Positions 35,171 to 43,638 of a DNA stretch of 64,000 nucleotides are shown here, piece by piece. The notes beneath the pieces are model-generated. The model was not told the DNA's origin. It saw nothing but the letters and a program-made list of their open reading frames with translations, and ran no database searches. The DNA comes from Paenibacillus polymyxa. GTDB lineage: Bacteria; Bacillota; Bacilli; Paenibacillales; Paenibacillaceae. The translations under genes were made by a program, and so were the position numbers. The stretch is from the NCBI RefSeq assembly GCF_001719045.1, contig NZ_CP015423.1, positions 2,378,001 to 2,442,000 of the forward strand, in the 5' to 3' direction. The stretch's first letter is position 1. Each line of letters starts with the position of its first letter.

Positions 35171-35213
35171 TCATTTGATTCGTTTTCTTATGTTTAAAAT
35201 TTTCGCAATTTCT
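35171..35213. repeat. Direct repeat copy B flanking the PIN toxin-antitoxin pair
   Basis: Partner of 34444-34486. It contains the true stop codon and last codons of the minus-strand gene at 35194-35751. Confidence 0.75.
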
Positions 35214-35751
35214 GTACAAGCTCCGATAGGGATTCAGCAATCTCAGAGTCCGCATGCTGCTGAAGTAAGCCTTCAAAGTCAGGCAGTGCTTGCTTCAATA
35301 ATCGATAACTATAGTCATAATAACTCCAAAAAGCTACCGGATCATAACCGCGTGCTTCTTCCTCTTCCCACTCCAGTTCATCTTCTTCTGGATCGCTGTC
35401 TGCCGGCCATAGATATTTTTCGTCCAGCAGCATGGTTAGGGATTCTACAGACTTCTGTGAATCCTCTTGTGCGTTTTCCATGTCCAATGTTCCAACAACC
35501 GCATGGTACAGTTCCAACTCACTCCGCGTGATATCATCCGAATTTCTCATATGCATATTACGCAATAAGAAAAGTAACACCCATGGCGTAACCTGCCACA
35601 ATGTGCCTTGATGCTCTATCAGATCAGCAATTGCTGCGTACTCCCCGTTGGATATCAATTGTGGCAACTCCGTGCCCCTACCATAAGGAGTAGTCAGGCG
35701 GTGCCATGGCACATCTGCAATTTGGAGATTATTCATCTTATGTGTATCCAT
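35194..35751 (-). CDS. Hypothetical acidic protein (185 residues)
   Basis: A soluble protein with a very acidic patch (about residues 115-135, DSDPEEDELEWEEEEARGYD), flanked by helical segments and ending in LSELVQKLRKF. No family is recognised; it resembles immunity or regulatory proteins in composition only. It lies 23 bp after the UbiB/AarF kinase gene in the same direction. Its 3' end is duplicated beyond the toxin-antitoxin pair. Confidence 0.65.
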   Translation of the reverse strand: MDTHKMNNLQIADVPWHRLTTPYGRGTELPQLISNGEYAAIADLIEHQGTLWQVTPWVLLFLLRNMHMRNSDDITRSELELYHAVVGTLDMENAQEDSQKSVESLTMLLDEKYLWPADSDPEEDELEWEEEEARGYDPVAFWSYYDYSYRLLKQALPDFEGLLQQHADSEIAESLSELVQKLRKF

Positions 35752-35774
35752 AAGTTTTCCTTTCTGGTCAGTAT

Positions 35775-37445
35775 CTAGAATCTTCCCGATTTAAAAATGG
35801 AATATAGTAAAAAGGCAACCATTAAGAGAGCGACAACAAAGCCGATTTCAATGGCAGGTACATTCCACAGCATGGTCACCTGATGATTCAGCGATGAACC
35901 GATAATCAGTCCGACCATAATAATGCTGAACGCTAACAGCACGATACTGAATGACAGACGGTTGCTGATCTGATCCAGCCTGCGTAGAAGCATTTCCAGC
36001 TCCGGCACAGTAACCTCCAGCTTAAGCTTGCCCTTGCTGATAATCGAGGCCAAATGCCTCGCATGTCCTGGTAGTTCCATCAGCGTCTCCACCAGCTCAG
36101 TCGCACCACCCAGCAGCTTGCCTCGGATACGACGACCGCTGAAGCGTTCCTTCAACAGCTTGTTACCAAAGGGCTCAGCCAAAGCGATAATACTGAGATC
36201 GGGGTCCAGGTGCTCCACGACCCCCTCCAGTGTCAGCAACGCCTTGCCTAGCAACAGGACGTCCGACGGCAAACCAATCCGATGGCGCTGCGCTGCGCCA
36301 AATAGGTCGTTCAAAGCATCACCAATACTAATCTGTGAGAAAGGAACGTCTGAGTAATCTTCCCGTATCTTGTCCAGATCGGCACGCAGCGCATTCAGGT
36401 CGGTGTCCGGTTCGACCAGACCCAAACGTTCGATAGACCGAACCATGGCATCGGTATTTTTGCGCATCAGGGCAATAATGAGGGAAGCGAGATGATTCTT
36501 CATCTCTTCGCTCAACCTTCCCGTCATGCCAAAGTCCAAATAAGCGAGACTGCCATTTTTCAAAACGAGTAAATTCCCCGGATGGGGATCGGCATGAAAA
36601 AATCCCTCTATAAAAATTTGATGCAGCATGCTGTTCACCAGCCGCTGCGCCAGTTCTTTCAAGTTATATCCACGGCGTAATAGCTCTTCACGACTACCCA
36701 AGTGAGTTCCGTCTAGAAACTCCATAGTCAGTATACGGGAAGAGGTATGATCCCAGTATATTTTCGGAATATAGATATGTGGGTCCTGCTCAAATTGGAG
36801 CGCAATCTTCTCTGTATTACGGGCTTCATGGTTGTAATCCAGCTCCTGAATGAGCGATCTCCCCAGCTCCTCCACCATCTGGCGAAGCTGATATCGCTCT
36901 ACCCACTCCCAGCGCTTGGCTGCCATAGCGGTCAGTTCCCGCAAAATGTCCAAATCTCGCCGAATAATGCGATTAACGCCAGGACGCTGGATTTTAATGG
37001 CGACCATTTCGCCGCTGTGCAGCTTGCCCAGATGCACTTGCCCGATCGAAGCAGCGGCCAGCGGAACATCGTCAAAACGAACCAGTATGTCCTCTAATGA
37101 CGTGTCCAGCTCTTGCTCCAGAATGCCACGCGCCGTTTCAGATGAAAACGGTGGTACCTGATCCTGAAGCTTAACCAGCTCACGGATAATAGGCTCCGGC
37201 AGCAGGTCAGCACGTGTGCTTGCCAACTGTCCAAGCTTGATGAATGCAGGCCCCAGATCCTCCAGCACAAGTCGAATCCGTTCACCTAGCGTTTTGGACT
37301 CGGGAGTTTCTCTCGTCAGCCACTTGCGAGGCAATGACAGCAGCTGGAACAGTCCCATTTCTTCCACCATATAGCCAAAGCCATGACGCGCCAGCGCCAT
37401 GGCAATTTCCCGGTAACGACCGGCGTGCTTCATACGAACCGCCAT
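35775..37445 (-). CDS. UbiB/AarF (ABC1/ADCK) family atypical kinase
   Basis: 556 residues. The conserved KxGQ motif (FIKLGQLASTRADLLP) near residue 70, the Ala-rich loop PLAAASIGQVHLG, the catalytic Lys of VAIKIQRPG, HADPHPGNLLV and the metal-binding YLDFGMTGRL are all visible. Two hydrophobic helices close the C-terminus. Bacterial UbiB proteins support isoprenoid quinone or membrane-lipid handling; this organism would use menaquinone. It is preceded with no gap by a phasin-like gene, a pairing common in Bacillales. Confidence 0.93.
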   Translation of the reverse strand: MAVRMKHAGRYREIAMALARHGFGYMVEEMGLFQLLSLPRKWLTRETPESKTLGERIRLVLEDLGPAFIKLGQLASTRADLLPEPIIRELVKLQDQVPPFSSETARGILEQELDTSLEDILVRFDDVPLAAASIGQVHLGKLHSGEMVAIKIQRPGVNRIIRRDLDILRELTAMAAKRWEWVERYQLRQMVEELGRSLIQELDYNHEARNTEKIALQFEQDPHIYIPKIYWDHTSSRILTMEFLDGTHLGSREELLRRGYNLKELAQRLVNSMLHQIFIEGFFHADPHPGNLLVLKNGSLAYLDFGMTGRLSEEMKNHLASLIIALMRKNTDAMVRSIERLGLVEPDTDLNALRADLDKIREDYSDVPFSQISIGDALNDLFGAAQRHRIGLPSDVLLLGKALLTLEGVVEHLDPDLSIIALAEPFGNKLLKERFSGRRIRGKLLGGATELVETLMELPGHARHLASIISKGKLKLEVTVPELEMLLRRLDQISNRLSFSIVLLAFSIIMVGLIIGSSLNHQVTMLWNVPAIEIGFVVALLMVAFLLYSIFKSGRF

Positions 37446-37446
37446 T

Positions 37447-37806
37447 TTAATCCAGCCGGTTCGCTTCTTCAGCGTCGCTCGAACCCGTAAGCGCCGCCTT
37501 TTCTTTTTCCAGCTCCGCTACCTGTTTTTCCAACAATGCCACACGCTGCTCCAAACTTGTAACATCGTTTTCGGTAGGGACTTCCAGCTCCTGCAAAATG
37601 CGGCTAACCTGTTCGCGGATCACTGTTTTGAATTGTCCCTGTTCCTCTGCCCCTCGTTCGATCAGACGATCGACCAGCGCTTTGGATTCCGAGGGCGCAA
37701 GTTCTCCCCGGTTTACAAGATCCTCGACGGCTTTCTCCACCTTTTCTTTGCTGACAACGGTGAGGCCCCACCCCAATGAGATGGCTTTTTTGAACAAATC
37801 GCTCAT
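37447..37806 (-). CDS. Phasin-family / PhaF-like small coiled-coil protein
   Basis: 119 residues: a helical N-terminus (MSDLFKKAISLGWGLTVVSKEKVEKAVEDLVNRGEL) typical of small phasin/polyhydroxyalkanoate-regulator-like proteins, then a coiled coil (about 82-108, SLEQRVALLEKQVAELEKEKAAL). GGAGG precedes the start. It is the first gene of an operon with the UbiB kinase. A PHA-granule role is not implied, because no PHA genes are present. Confidence 0.75.
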   Translation of the reverse strand: MSDLFKKAISLGWGLTVVSKEKVEKAVEDLVNRGELAPSESKALVDRLIERGAEEQGQFKTVIREQVSRILQELEVPTENDVTSLEQRVALLEKQVAELEKEKAALTGSSDAEEANRLD

Positions 37807-37849
37807 AATATATCCTCCCCTACCTGTGATTACCTATAGTATAACCTGA

Positions 37850-37884
37850 AAAGGGGAGCCGCATAAAGTTCGCAGCTCCCCTTC
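37850..37884 (-). terminator. Terminator-like hairpin after the ThuA-like gene
   Basis: AAAAGGGGAGC/GCTCCCCTT stem with four T on the minus strand, between the ThuA-like gene and the phasin-like gene. Confidence 0.65.
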
Positions 37885-37908
37885 CTCAATGAATGGAATG
37901 ATCTATGT

Positions 37909-38547
37909 TTAACCCGGAAAGCGTCCAGCCCACTTGGCAGCCTGAAGCAGCAGCTTGCGGTATCCCTCGTGTTGGAAGCTTGGCTGATTATGTCCAGGCA
38001 TCAAATAGACGACCCGACCCAAGCCATAGGACAGTGACCATGCCGCCGGCCACCACTGGCCTTCGTGTTCATATTCCATCAATAGTGTTTTTTCAGTGAA
38101 AGGATCAAAATCAAAACGATACGGCTCCTCTTGCATCTCGAACGGCTCGATTCCTTCCATAATCGGATGATCCGGCTCCGTTACTTTGAAGGAAAGTGGA
38201 CCTGCAGCCGGGTGTCGCAAGAAACGTGCCCCCATTAACTGTGCAATTTCATACCGTCCTTGCAATGTGATTCCGTTATGCAGCACAAGCAATCCACCCC
38301 CGCCACTAACATAAGACAGCAATCCTGCTGTTTGTTGAGGTGACAGAACCTCCTTGCGGCTATCGCAGTACGAGATACATAGATCAAATGAGGTTAGATT
38401 TTCCTTGAGCAGCATTTTACGATTCTCACTGCACTGTACGGTCATCCAATCCTGTAAAATATGGCTAATCTCTTCGTCCACCCCTTGCAGCGGGTGAAAC
38501 TCCGGATACGAATAATCTCCTAACAACAATGCTTTTCTTTTTTCCAT
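37909..38547 (-). CDS. ThuA-domain protein (trehalose-utilisation-like)
   Basis: 212 residues with a glutamine-amidotransferase-like fold of the ThuA family: KALLLGDYSYPEFHPL at the start, GGGGLLVLHNG and DHPIMEGIEPF in the middle, and GRVVYLMPGHN near the end. The Cys nucleophile of true amidotransferases is replaced by ...VLHNG. ThuA proteins are linked to disaccharide use, but the activity is unresolved. GGAGG precedes ATG 38547. It is followed by a hairpin. Confidence 0.85.
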   Translation of the reverse strand: MEKRKALLLGDYSYPEFHPLQGVDEEISHILQDWMTVQCSENRKMLLKENLTSFDLCISYCDSRKEVLSPQQTAGLLSYVSGGGGLLVLHNGITLQGRYEIAQLMGARFLRHPAAGPLSFKVTEPDHPIMEGIEPFEMQEEPYRFDFDPFTEKTLLMEYEHEGQWWPAAWSLSYGLGRVVYLMPGHNQPSFQHEGYRKLLLQAAKWAGRFPG

Positions 38548-38985
38548 GATAAATCCTCCTTGCCTGACTTGTATATAAGGACTTTAAAGGCGGGGCCCGT
38601 GTCATTTATTCTTGTTTGTGGGGTCAAAACGCTCAGAAAATTCCGTTTGGCCCTTATCCATTTCTCATAACACCGCCATCATTGTCCGAGCTACGGCATA
38701 TATAAATAATTCTACAGACGGCCTATTAAATCCTTTAGCAGACGATTATAGCATATATGTTCGCTCGCAATAAACTTATTAAAACTTATTCAAACTTTAT
38801 AAATCTGAACGATGGCGATTCGGCCTGTTTATGGTATACTCGTAAGAAAAAAAGTGCGTCCATGCTTGATTAACAATGAAGGGCCGCTTTTTGTAAGAAT
38901 TTATGCTTGCGGTTATAGAATTGATAAGAATTGCCTCAAACCTTATACATTCTATAAATCTTAAAAAACCGGGGAGGTTGCATGA
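38548..38985. other. Intergenic region between ThuA-like and AbrB-like genes
   Basis: No gene was seen in 438 bp. A TATACT-type -10 lies at about 38834 on the plus strand. Downstream come an imperfect AAAAAGTGCG/CGCTTTTT hairpin (about 38851-38892) and a strong 5' UTR hairpin at 38914-38956. Confidence 0.5.
38914..38956 (+). promoter_or_regulatory. 5' UTR hairpin upstream of the AbrB-like gene
   Basis: TATAGAAT-tg-ATAAG, a 13-nt loop, CTTAT-ac-ATTCTATA form a symmetrical stem ending about 13 nt before the ribosome site. No U-tract follows, so it is more likely to affect translation or RNA stability than termination. Confidence 0.5.
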
Positions 38986-39435
38986 ATGAAAAGGACTGGA
39001 ATGACCCGGCCCTTGGACAGCTTGGGGCGAATTGTGCTTCCTAAAGAGTTGCGCATGACGATGGAGATTGACATCGGCGATCCATTAGAGTTTTTTATTG
39101 AAGACCAGACACTCATGCTCCGTAAGTACAAATCAACCAACTGTATATTTTGCGGTGCGGTTGATACCAACACCTACTTTAAAGATCAGTTTATCTGCGA
39201 TGAATGTGCAGCCTCGATGAAAACGGAAGATTTAATTCCGGTCACAGCGACTGAAACCCATTCACCTCCACTTAAGCAAAATATGCATATGAAAAAAATT
39301 TATCAGCGCACAGACGTTATTTTGGAGAAAATGAGAGAGCTTATGGAAGAACATCCAGCATCTTCACAAAAACAACTCGCCTCCATGCTTGGCGTGAGTC
39401 AGGGAAGGATTTCCCAACTGAAAAAACTCATGTAA
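38986..39435 (+). CDS. Extended AbrB/SpoVT-type regulator with zinc finger and C-terminal HTH
   Basis: 149 residues. The first 50 residues form an AbrB-type swapped-hairpin DNA-binding domain (GMTRPLDSLGRIVLPKELRMTMEIDIGDPLEFFIEDQTLMLRKY). Next comes CIFCG ... ICDEC (about 53-77), a four-Cys zinc knuckle, then a linker and a C-terminal HTH (ASSQKQLASMLGVSQGRISQLKKLM, about 125-149). Classical AbrB is 94 residues with no such parts. GGGAGG precedes ATG 38986. The gene is monocistronic with a long leader and a terminator. Confidence 0.85.
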   Translation: MKRTGMTRPLDSLGRIVLPKELRMTMEIDIGDPLEFFIEDQTLMLRKYKSTNCIFCGAVDTNTYFKDQFICDECAASMKTEDLIPVTATETHSPPLKQNMHMKKIYQRTDVILEKMRELMEEHPASSQKQLASMLGVSQGRISQLKKLM

Positions 39436-39501
39436 GCGAATCACCAAAAAAGTAATGTATACGCTTCCATACTATGTAAGGTTTAAATCTATTGAATTTA
39501 G

Positions 39502-39535
39502 AAAAGCCGGGCCCTTTAGGGGACTCGGCTTTTTT
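39502..39535 (+). terminator. Terminator of the AbrB-like gene
   Basis: AAAAGCCG-g-GCCC loop GGG-ac-TCGGCTTTTTT, with a T run on the plus strand, 67 bp after the stop. It also lies just beyond the convergent cobalamin operon. Confidence 0.75.
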
Positions 39536-39568
39536 CGTTTATATGAAGTAGTGGACTCGTTTGCAAAC

Positions 39569-41026
39569 CTATTGACCGTAAGCCCGGCATTGTTCTACCC
39601 AGCGTGCTGCCGCCTTGGGAAGAGATGCAAGATGAATATGCGTGTAGGCTGCCAAAAGGTTCCCTTTCGCATAACCCTCACTCTGGAGACCACGCATCCC
39701 CTTGGTTTGATAGGCGTAGGAGTAGGGGGCGGATGATTCATCATAGTGCATGACAGAATAATGAAATTCATGTCCCCGAATGGTCTCTCCAGCCTCCAGC
39801 AGCAAGCAATCCTGCAAAGCGGTTGCTTCCCGGTATCCCAGTGCAGCCCGTTTCTCCTGCATGCGGACGTCCGACGGAATAACCCCGGCCATGTGATAGG
39901 CATTCCCCATACGATCCGTAAGTGTCCGTGCCAGTACCATATAACCGCCGCATTCGGCGAATACTGGCATATCCTGGCTTACCGCGTTGCGGATATCTTC
40001 CAAAAAGCCCGTATTTGCAGCGATATCTGCGGCAAACTCTTCGGGGAAACCGCCGCCCAGGTATAGGCCGCTTGCCTGCTCAGGTACGCGTTCTCCCGCC
40101 AGCGGACTGAAATAGACAATCTCTGCTCCCGCCTGACGTAGCAAATCCATATTTTCCGGGTAGTAAAAATTGAACGCCGCATCTCTGGCGACGGCGATGA
40201 CGGGACGTTCCCCGGTATCAGCTTCATGCCCTGCTGATGGAAGCCAATCCGGGGAAAACAACGGTTGTGCGGGCAGAGACAACGGCGGAGCCGAATCCGC
40301 CAATGCCCGCAGGGCATCCAGATCCGTACCCGCGCGGATCAGCTCTGCCGCCCGTTGGAAAAGCGGCTCCAGCTCGCCGCGTTCCACAGCGGGTACTAAA
40401 CCCAGATGACGCTCAGGAATATCCAGCCCGTCATCACGCTTTAACCAGCCGAGCACGGGGATGCCGCACTCCTGCTCAATCGCCTTTTTGACGATGCCAT
40501 AGTGCCCTTGGCTACCGCAGCGATTCACAATTACGCCCACAATGCGCAGCTTGGGCTCCAAGCGCTGAAAGCCGAGCACAATAGCGGCGGCGCTTCGTGC
40601 CATACTGCGCACGTCGACCACCAGCAATACAGGGCTGTCCGTCAGCATGGCGATCTCAGCGGTCGAGCCGGTGTTACTGAGCGGGTCCTTGCCGTCATAC
40701 AGCCCCATGACGCCTTCAATCACGGAAATATCCGCGCCTTCGGAAGCACGGATAAAGGTTTCACGCACCGTATCCGGTGAGGTCATCCATGAATCCAGAT
40801 TACGGGAAGAGGTCCCGGTCGCGGCAGTATGATAGGTCGGATCGATATAATCCGGCCCGCACTTAAACCCTTGCACTCGCAGGCCGCTGTCGGCGAACGC
40901 CTTCATCAGCCCGAGGGTAACCGTCGTTTTGCCTGCGCCGCTGCCTGTTCCGGCAACAACAATACGGCTTCTGCGCGTAGCAGCAGACGGATCAGACTGT
41001 ACAGCCTGCTTCATGATGTCAGTCAT
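39569..41026 (-). CDS. cbiA: Cobyrinate a,c-diamide synthase
   Basis: 485 residues. CbiA amidates the a and c side chains of (cobalt-)cobyrinate using ATP and glutamine. The N-terminal P-loop-like dethiobiotin-synthetase domain has GTGSGAGKTT (about 26-35) and KCGPDYIDPTYH. The C-terminal class I glutamine amidotransferase domain has GLYLGGGFPEEFA and the nucleophile Cys in FAECGGYM. The start at 41026 overlaps the end of cbiG by 8 bp, so it is translationally coupled. It is the last gene of the cobalamin operon. Confidence 0.95.
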   Translation of the reverse strand: MTDIMKQAVQSDPSAATRRSRIVVAGTGSGAGKTTVTLGLMKAFADSGLRVQGFKCGPDYIDPTYHTAATGTSSRNLDSWMTSPDTVRETFIRASEGADISVIEGVMGLYDGKDPLSNTGSTAEIAMLTDSPVLLVVDVRSMARSAAAIVLGFQRLEPKLRIVGVIVNRCGSQGHYGIVKKAIEQECGIPVLGWLKRDDGLDIPERHLGLVPAVERGELEPLFQRAAELIRAGTDLDALRALADSAPPLSLPAQPLFSPDWLPSAGHEADTGERPVIAVARDAAFNFYYPENMDLLRQAGAEIVYFSPLAGERVPEQASGLYLGGGFPEEFAADIAANTGFLEDIRNAVSQDMPVFAECGGYMVLARTLTDRMGNAYHMAGVIPSDVRMQEKRAALGYREATALQDCLLLEAGETIRGHEFHYSVMHYDESSAPYSYAYQTKGMRGLQSEGYAKGNLLAAYTHIHLASLPKAAARWVEQCRAYGQ

Positions 41027-42107
41027 AGGAAACCCGCGCTACAGACAGCGTCATATTGCCGCTTTTTTTCTTCTCCAGCAGCCAATGGTCTGCACCAGAA
41101 GACAACAAGGCTGAAGGTTCACTGACCCCATATGCGCCAGTGTATTTGAAGACGGTTTCCGATGGATTGGGAAGCTGCACCGTATTCAGCTCTGACGGAG
41201 TATACGTCACCAGTTCCCAACCGTATTTGGCGCAAAGGGCAAGTAAGCCCTCTTCGTCCTTTTTCAGATCAATGGTGGCAATATTCCGTACGCTTTTCAC
41301 GGACAAACGCAGCTCTTGCAAGGTGTCCAGCACACCCGCCTCCAGTTCCTCCAATGCAGTCCCGCGGTTGCAGCCGATGCCGAGCACCAAGCTTTTCGGA
41401 CGGTACAGCACGCCATTAGAAAGAAGCTGCTCCTCTTCCTCCGGCTCCAATAAACGGTCACTCACGACCAACGCGGCGTTAAACGGTTCTTGTAATGCTT
41501 CTGCCGTCGAAGCATATACCTTGATATGTCCAGGTACAGGCTTGTCATAACGCCACCAGTTCCGTTCGCCTGTCTCTTGTATGAGCGCAACAGGCTCCTC
41601 GTTCACAACAGCGGCGCTCACAGGAGTGGCCTTGTCGAAGCTATCGACCACCCAACCCAATTCCCGACCAAACATGTCCACCGGGATCGTGCCCTGCACG
41701 TCCGATGCAGTCGTGATTACAGCACGTGCGCCTAGTACAGCCGCTACATGGCGGGTCAATTCATTGGCGCCACCCAAATGGCCAGACAATACGCTAATGA
41801 CATGCTCGCCACGATCATCAATGACAACTACCGCTGGGTCTACCTTTTTATCCACCAAAATTGGTGCAATCATACGAACCACTGCACCGAGAGATATAAA
41901 CAAAATAATACCGTTATATTGTTTAAATAAATCCGGCAAAATCAGCTTGACCGAGCCTTCAAACAATTGAATGCCACGCTGCTGCTCGTCGCCACGCTCA
42001 AACTTGGACATGTAATACACATCCGTGCCCGGAAAGCTGGCTCCCAAATTGCGGACCATTTCCACTCCATGCTTCGTGATCGCCACAGCGGCAAATGGAT
42101 TACTCAC
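41019..42107 (-). CDS. cbiG: Cobalt-precorrin-5A hydrolase
   Basis: 362 residues. CbiG opens the ring-contracted lactone of cobalt-precorrin-5A and releases acetaldehyde. The N-terminal domain (MSNPFAAVAITKHGVEMVRNLGASFPGTDVYYM), the central SLGAVVRMIAPILVDKKVDPAVVVIDDRGEHVISVLSGHLGGAN block, and the C-terminal CobE/GbiG domain with LVLGIGCNRGT are all typical. It overlaps cbiF by 8 bp and cbiA by 8 bp. Confidence 0.95.
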   Translation of the reverse strand: MSNPFAAVAITKHGVEMVRNLGASFPGTDVYYMSKFERGDEQQRGIQLFEGSVKLILPDLFKQYNGIILFISLGAVVRMIAPILVDKKVDPAVVVIDDRGEHVISVLSGHLGGANELTRHVAAVLGARAVITTASDVQGTIPVDMFGRELGWVVDSFDKATPVSAAVVNEEPVALIQETGERNWWRYDKPVPGHIKVYASTAEALQEPFNAALVVSDRLLEPEEEEQLLSNGVLYRPKSLVLGIGCNRGTALEELEAGVLDTLQELRLSVKSVRNIATIDLKKDEEGLLALCAKYGWELVTYTPSELNTVQLPNPSETVFKYTGAYGVSEPSALLSSGADHWLLEKKKSGNMTLSVARVSYD

Positions 42108-42894
42108 CGGGCTTCACTCCCTTCCGGTAGCCATGGGTGAACGACTTGTCATACAGCTTGGAACGATGCGCGTCCTTATCCACCAGTCCCGGATCGAGCG
42201 CCCAGCCTGCCAAAATCATGGCATGCATCGTTATGCCTGCTGCACGCAAATCGGCGGGTAATTGACCAAGCGTCGTGCGTACGATCTTTTGGTCCGGCCA
42301 GGTCGCGCGCTGCACAACCGCTACAGGCGTGTCCTCACTCCAGCCTGCTGCCAAAAACTCAACGACCACCTTCTTTGCCAACGTTGCGCTGAGGAACAGT
42401 GCCACTGTACAGTGATGGGATGCCAAGTCACGCAGCTTTTCCCGATCCGGTACAGGTGTACGGCCTTCGGCACGCGTCAGAATGACCGTCTGCGTCAGGT
42501 CAGGCACAGTTAGCTCTGCACCCAGCACCGCCGCAGAAGCAAAGACCGAGCTGACGCCTGGTACGATTTCGTATGCTACTCCGCGCTGCTTCAGCAACAC
42601 CATTTGCTCCAAAATCGCACCGTACACTGCCGGATCACCTGTATGTACGCGAGCTACACTGCGTCCAGCCTGCACAGCCTCGCTCATAATCTCGACCTGC
42701 CGCTCCAAATCCATGCCTGAGCTTTGCAGTACCTGCGCCTCTGGCTTGGCCGTGGCAATCAGCTCGTCGTTCACGAGCGAATCTGTGTACAATACCACAT
42801 CGGCCGTGCGTAGAATCCGGGAGCCTTTGACAGTAATCAGCTCCGGGTCGCCGGGACCTGCTCCTACGATATACACTTTGGGCTCCAACGTCAT
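42100..42894 (-). CDS. cbiF: Precorrin-4/cobalt-precorrin-4 C11-methyltransferase
   Basis: 264 residues of the tetrapyrrole methylase family, with VYIVGAGPGDPELITVKG at the N-terminus, the SAM-binding GDPAVYGAILEQ and the VPGVSSVFASAAVLGAELTVPDLTQTVILTRAEGRTP block characteristic of CbiF/CobM. Its start overlaps the cbiL stop (ATGA). Confidence 0.95.
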   Translation of the reverse strand: MTLEPKVYIVGAGPGDPELITVKGSRILRTADVVLYTDSLVNDELIATAKPEAQVLQSSGMDLERQVEIMSEAVQAGRSVARVHTGDPAVYGAILEQMVLLKQRGVAYEIVPGVSSVFASAAVLGAELTVPDLTQTVILTRAEGRTPVPDREKLRDLASHHCTVALFLSATLAKKVVVEFLAAGWSEDTPVAVVQRATWPDQKIVRTTLGQLPADLRAAGITMHAMILAGWALDPGLVDKDAHRSKLYDKSFTHGYRKGVKPGE

Positions 42895-43607
42895 TTGCTC
42901 ACCACCATTAAACTCAAATATTCAAGCTCCTGTCCGCGCAGCTCACGTGCGTCGCGCCATACCATTTCATAAGGAGAAGTGACCTTGGTAATGACTGATG
43001 CACGGTCCCCAAGATGGAGTTCATCCAGCACATCCAAAATCAAATCCAGCACCTTGGCAACCTTGATAAACACGACCGTATCGTGATTCTCAATCGCCCG
43101 CTTCATCGCTTCCCGATCATCCGTAGCCGGAATAATACCGACCTGCTGATCTCCGTCTGCCAAAGGCAATTCCAGCGCTGCCGCCGCTCCCAACACAGAC
43201 GAAATGCCCGGAATAGATACAATCGGCACCTCAGGATGGAGATCCTTCATGAGCCGTGCCAAATGAATAAAGGTACTGTACAGATTAGGGTCTCCCTCTG
43301 TGACAAAGGCTACATCCTTGCCTTGGCTCAGTGCCTCCCAGCAAGCAACCACCGTTTTGTTCCACTCACGCTCCAGTACAACCGGGTCCTTGGTCATTGG
43401 AAAAATGAGTCCCAGCATCTCCTTTTCCTCCGGGTTGACGTACAACTCCACGATTTCGTGAGCATACGACTTACCTCCCCGGCGTTTCTTCGGATAAGCC
43501 ACAACTGCACATTCCTGAATCATGCGATACGCCTTGACCGTAATCAGCTCGGGATCACCCGGCCCCACGCCTACGCCGTAAAGTGTTCCTGTTGCTGCCG
43601 TATTCAT
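42891..43607 (-). CDS. cbiL: Precorrin-2/cobalt-factor II C20-methyltransferase
   Basis: 238 residues, a tetrapyrrole methylase with GVGVGPGDPELITVKAYRMIQ and EGDPNLYSTFIHL. It adds the C20 methyl group that is later lost on ring contraction. AGGGGGAGAG precedes the start. It lies 31 bp after the cbiET stop and overlaps cbiF by 4 bp. Confidence 0.94.
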   Translation of the reverse strand: MNTAATGTLYGVGVGPGDPELITVKAYRMIQECAVVAYPKKRRGGKSYAHEIVELYVNPEEKEMLGLIFPMTKDPVVLEREWNKTVVACWEALSQGKDVAFVTEGDPNLYSTFIHLARLMKDLHPEVPIVSIPGISSVLGAAAALELPLADGDQQVGIIPATDDREAMKRAIENHDTVVFIKVAKVLDLILDVLDELHLGDRASVITKVTSPYEMVWRDARELRGQELEYLSLMVVSK

Positions 43608-43638
43608 GCTGTCTCTCTCCCCCTCTTGAATTACCAGC

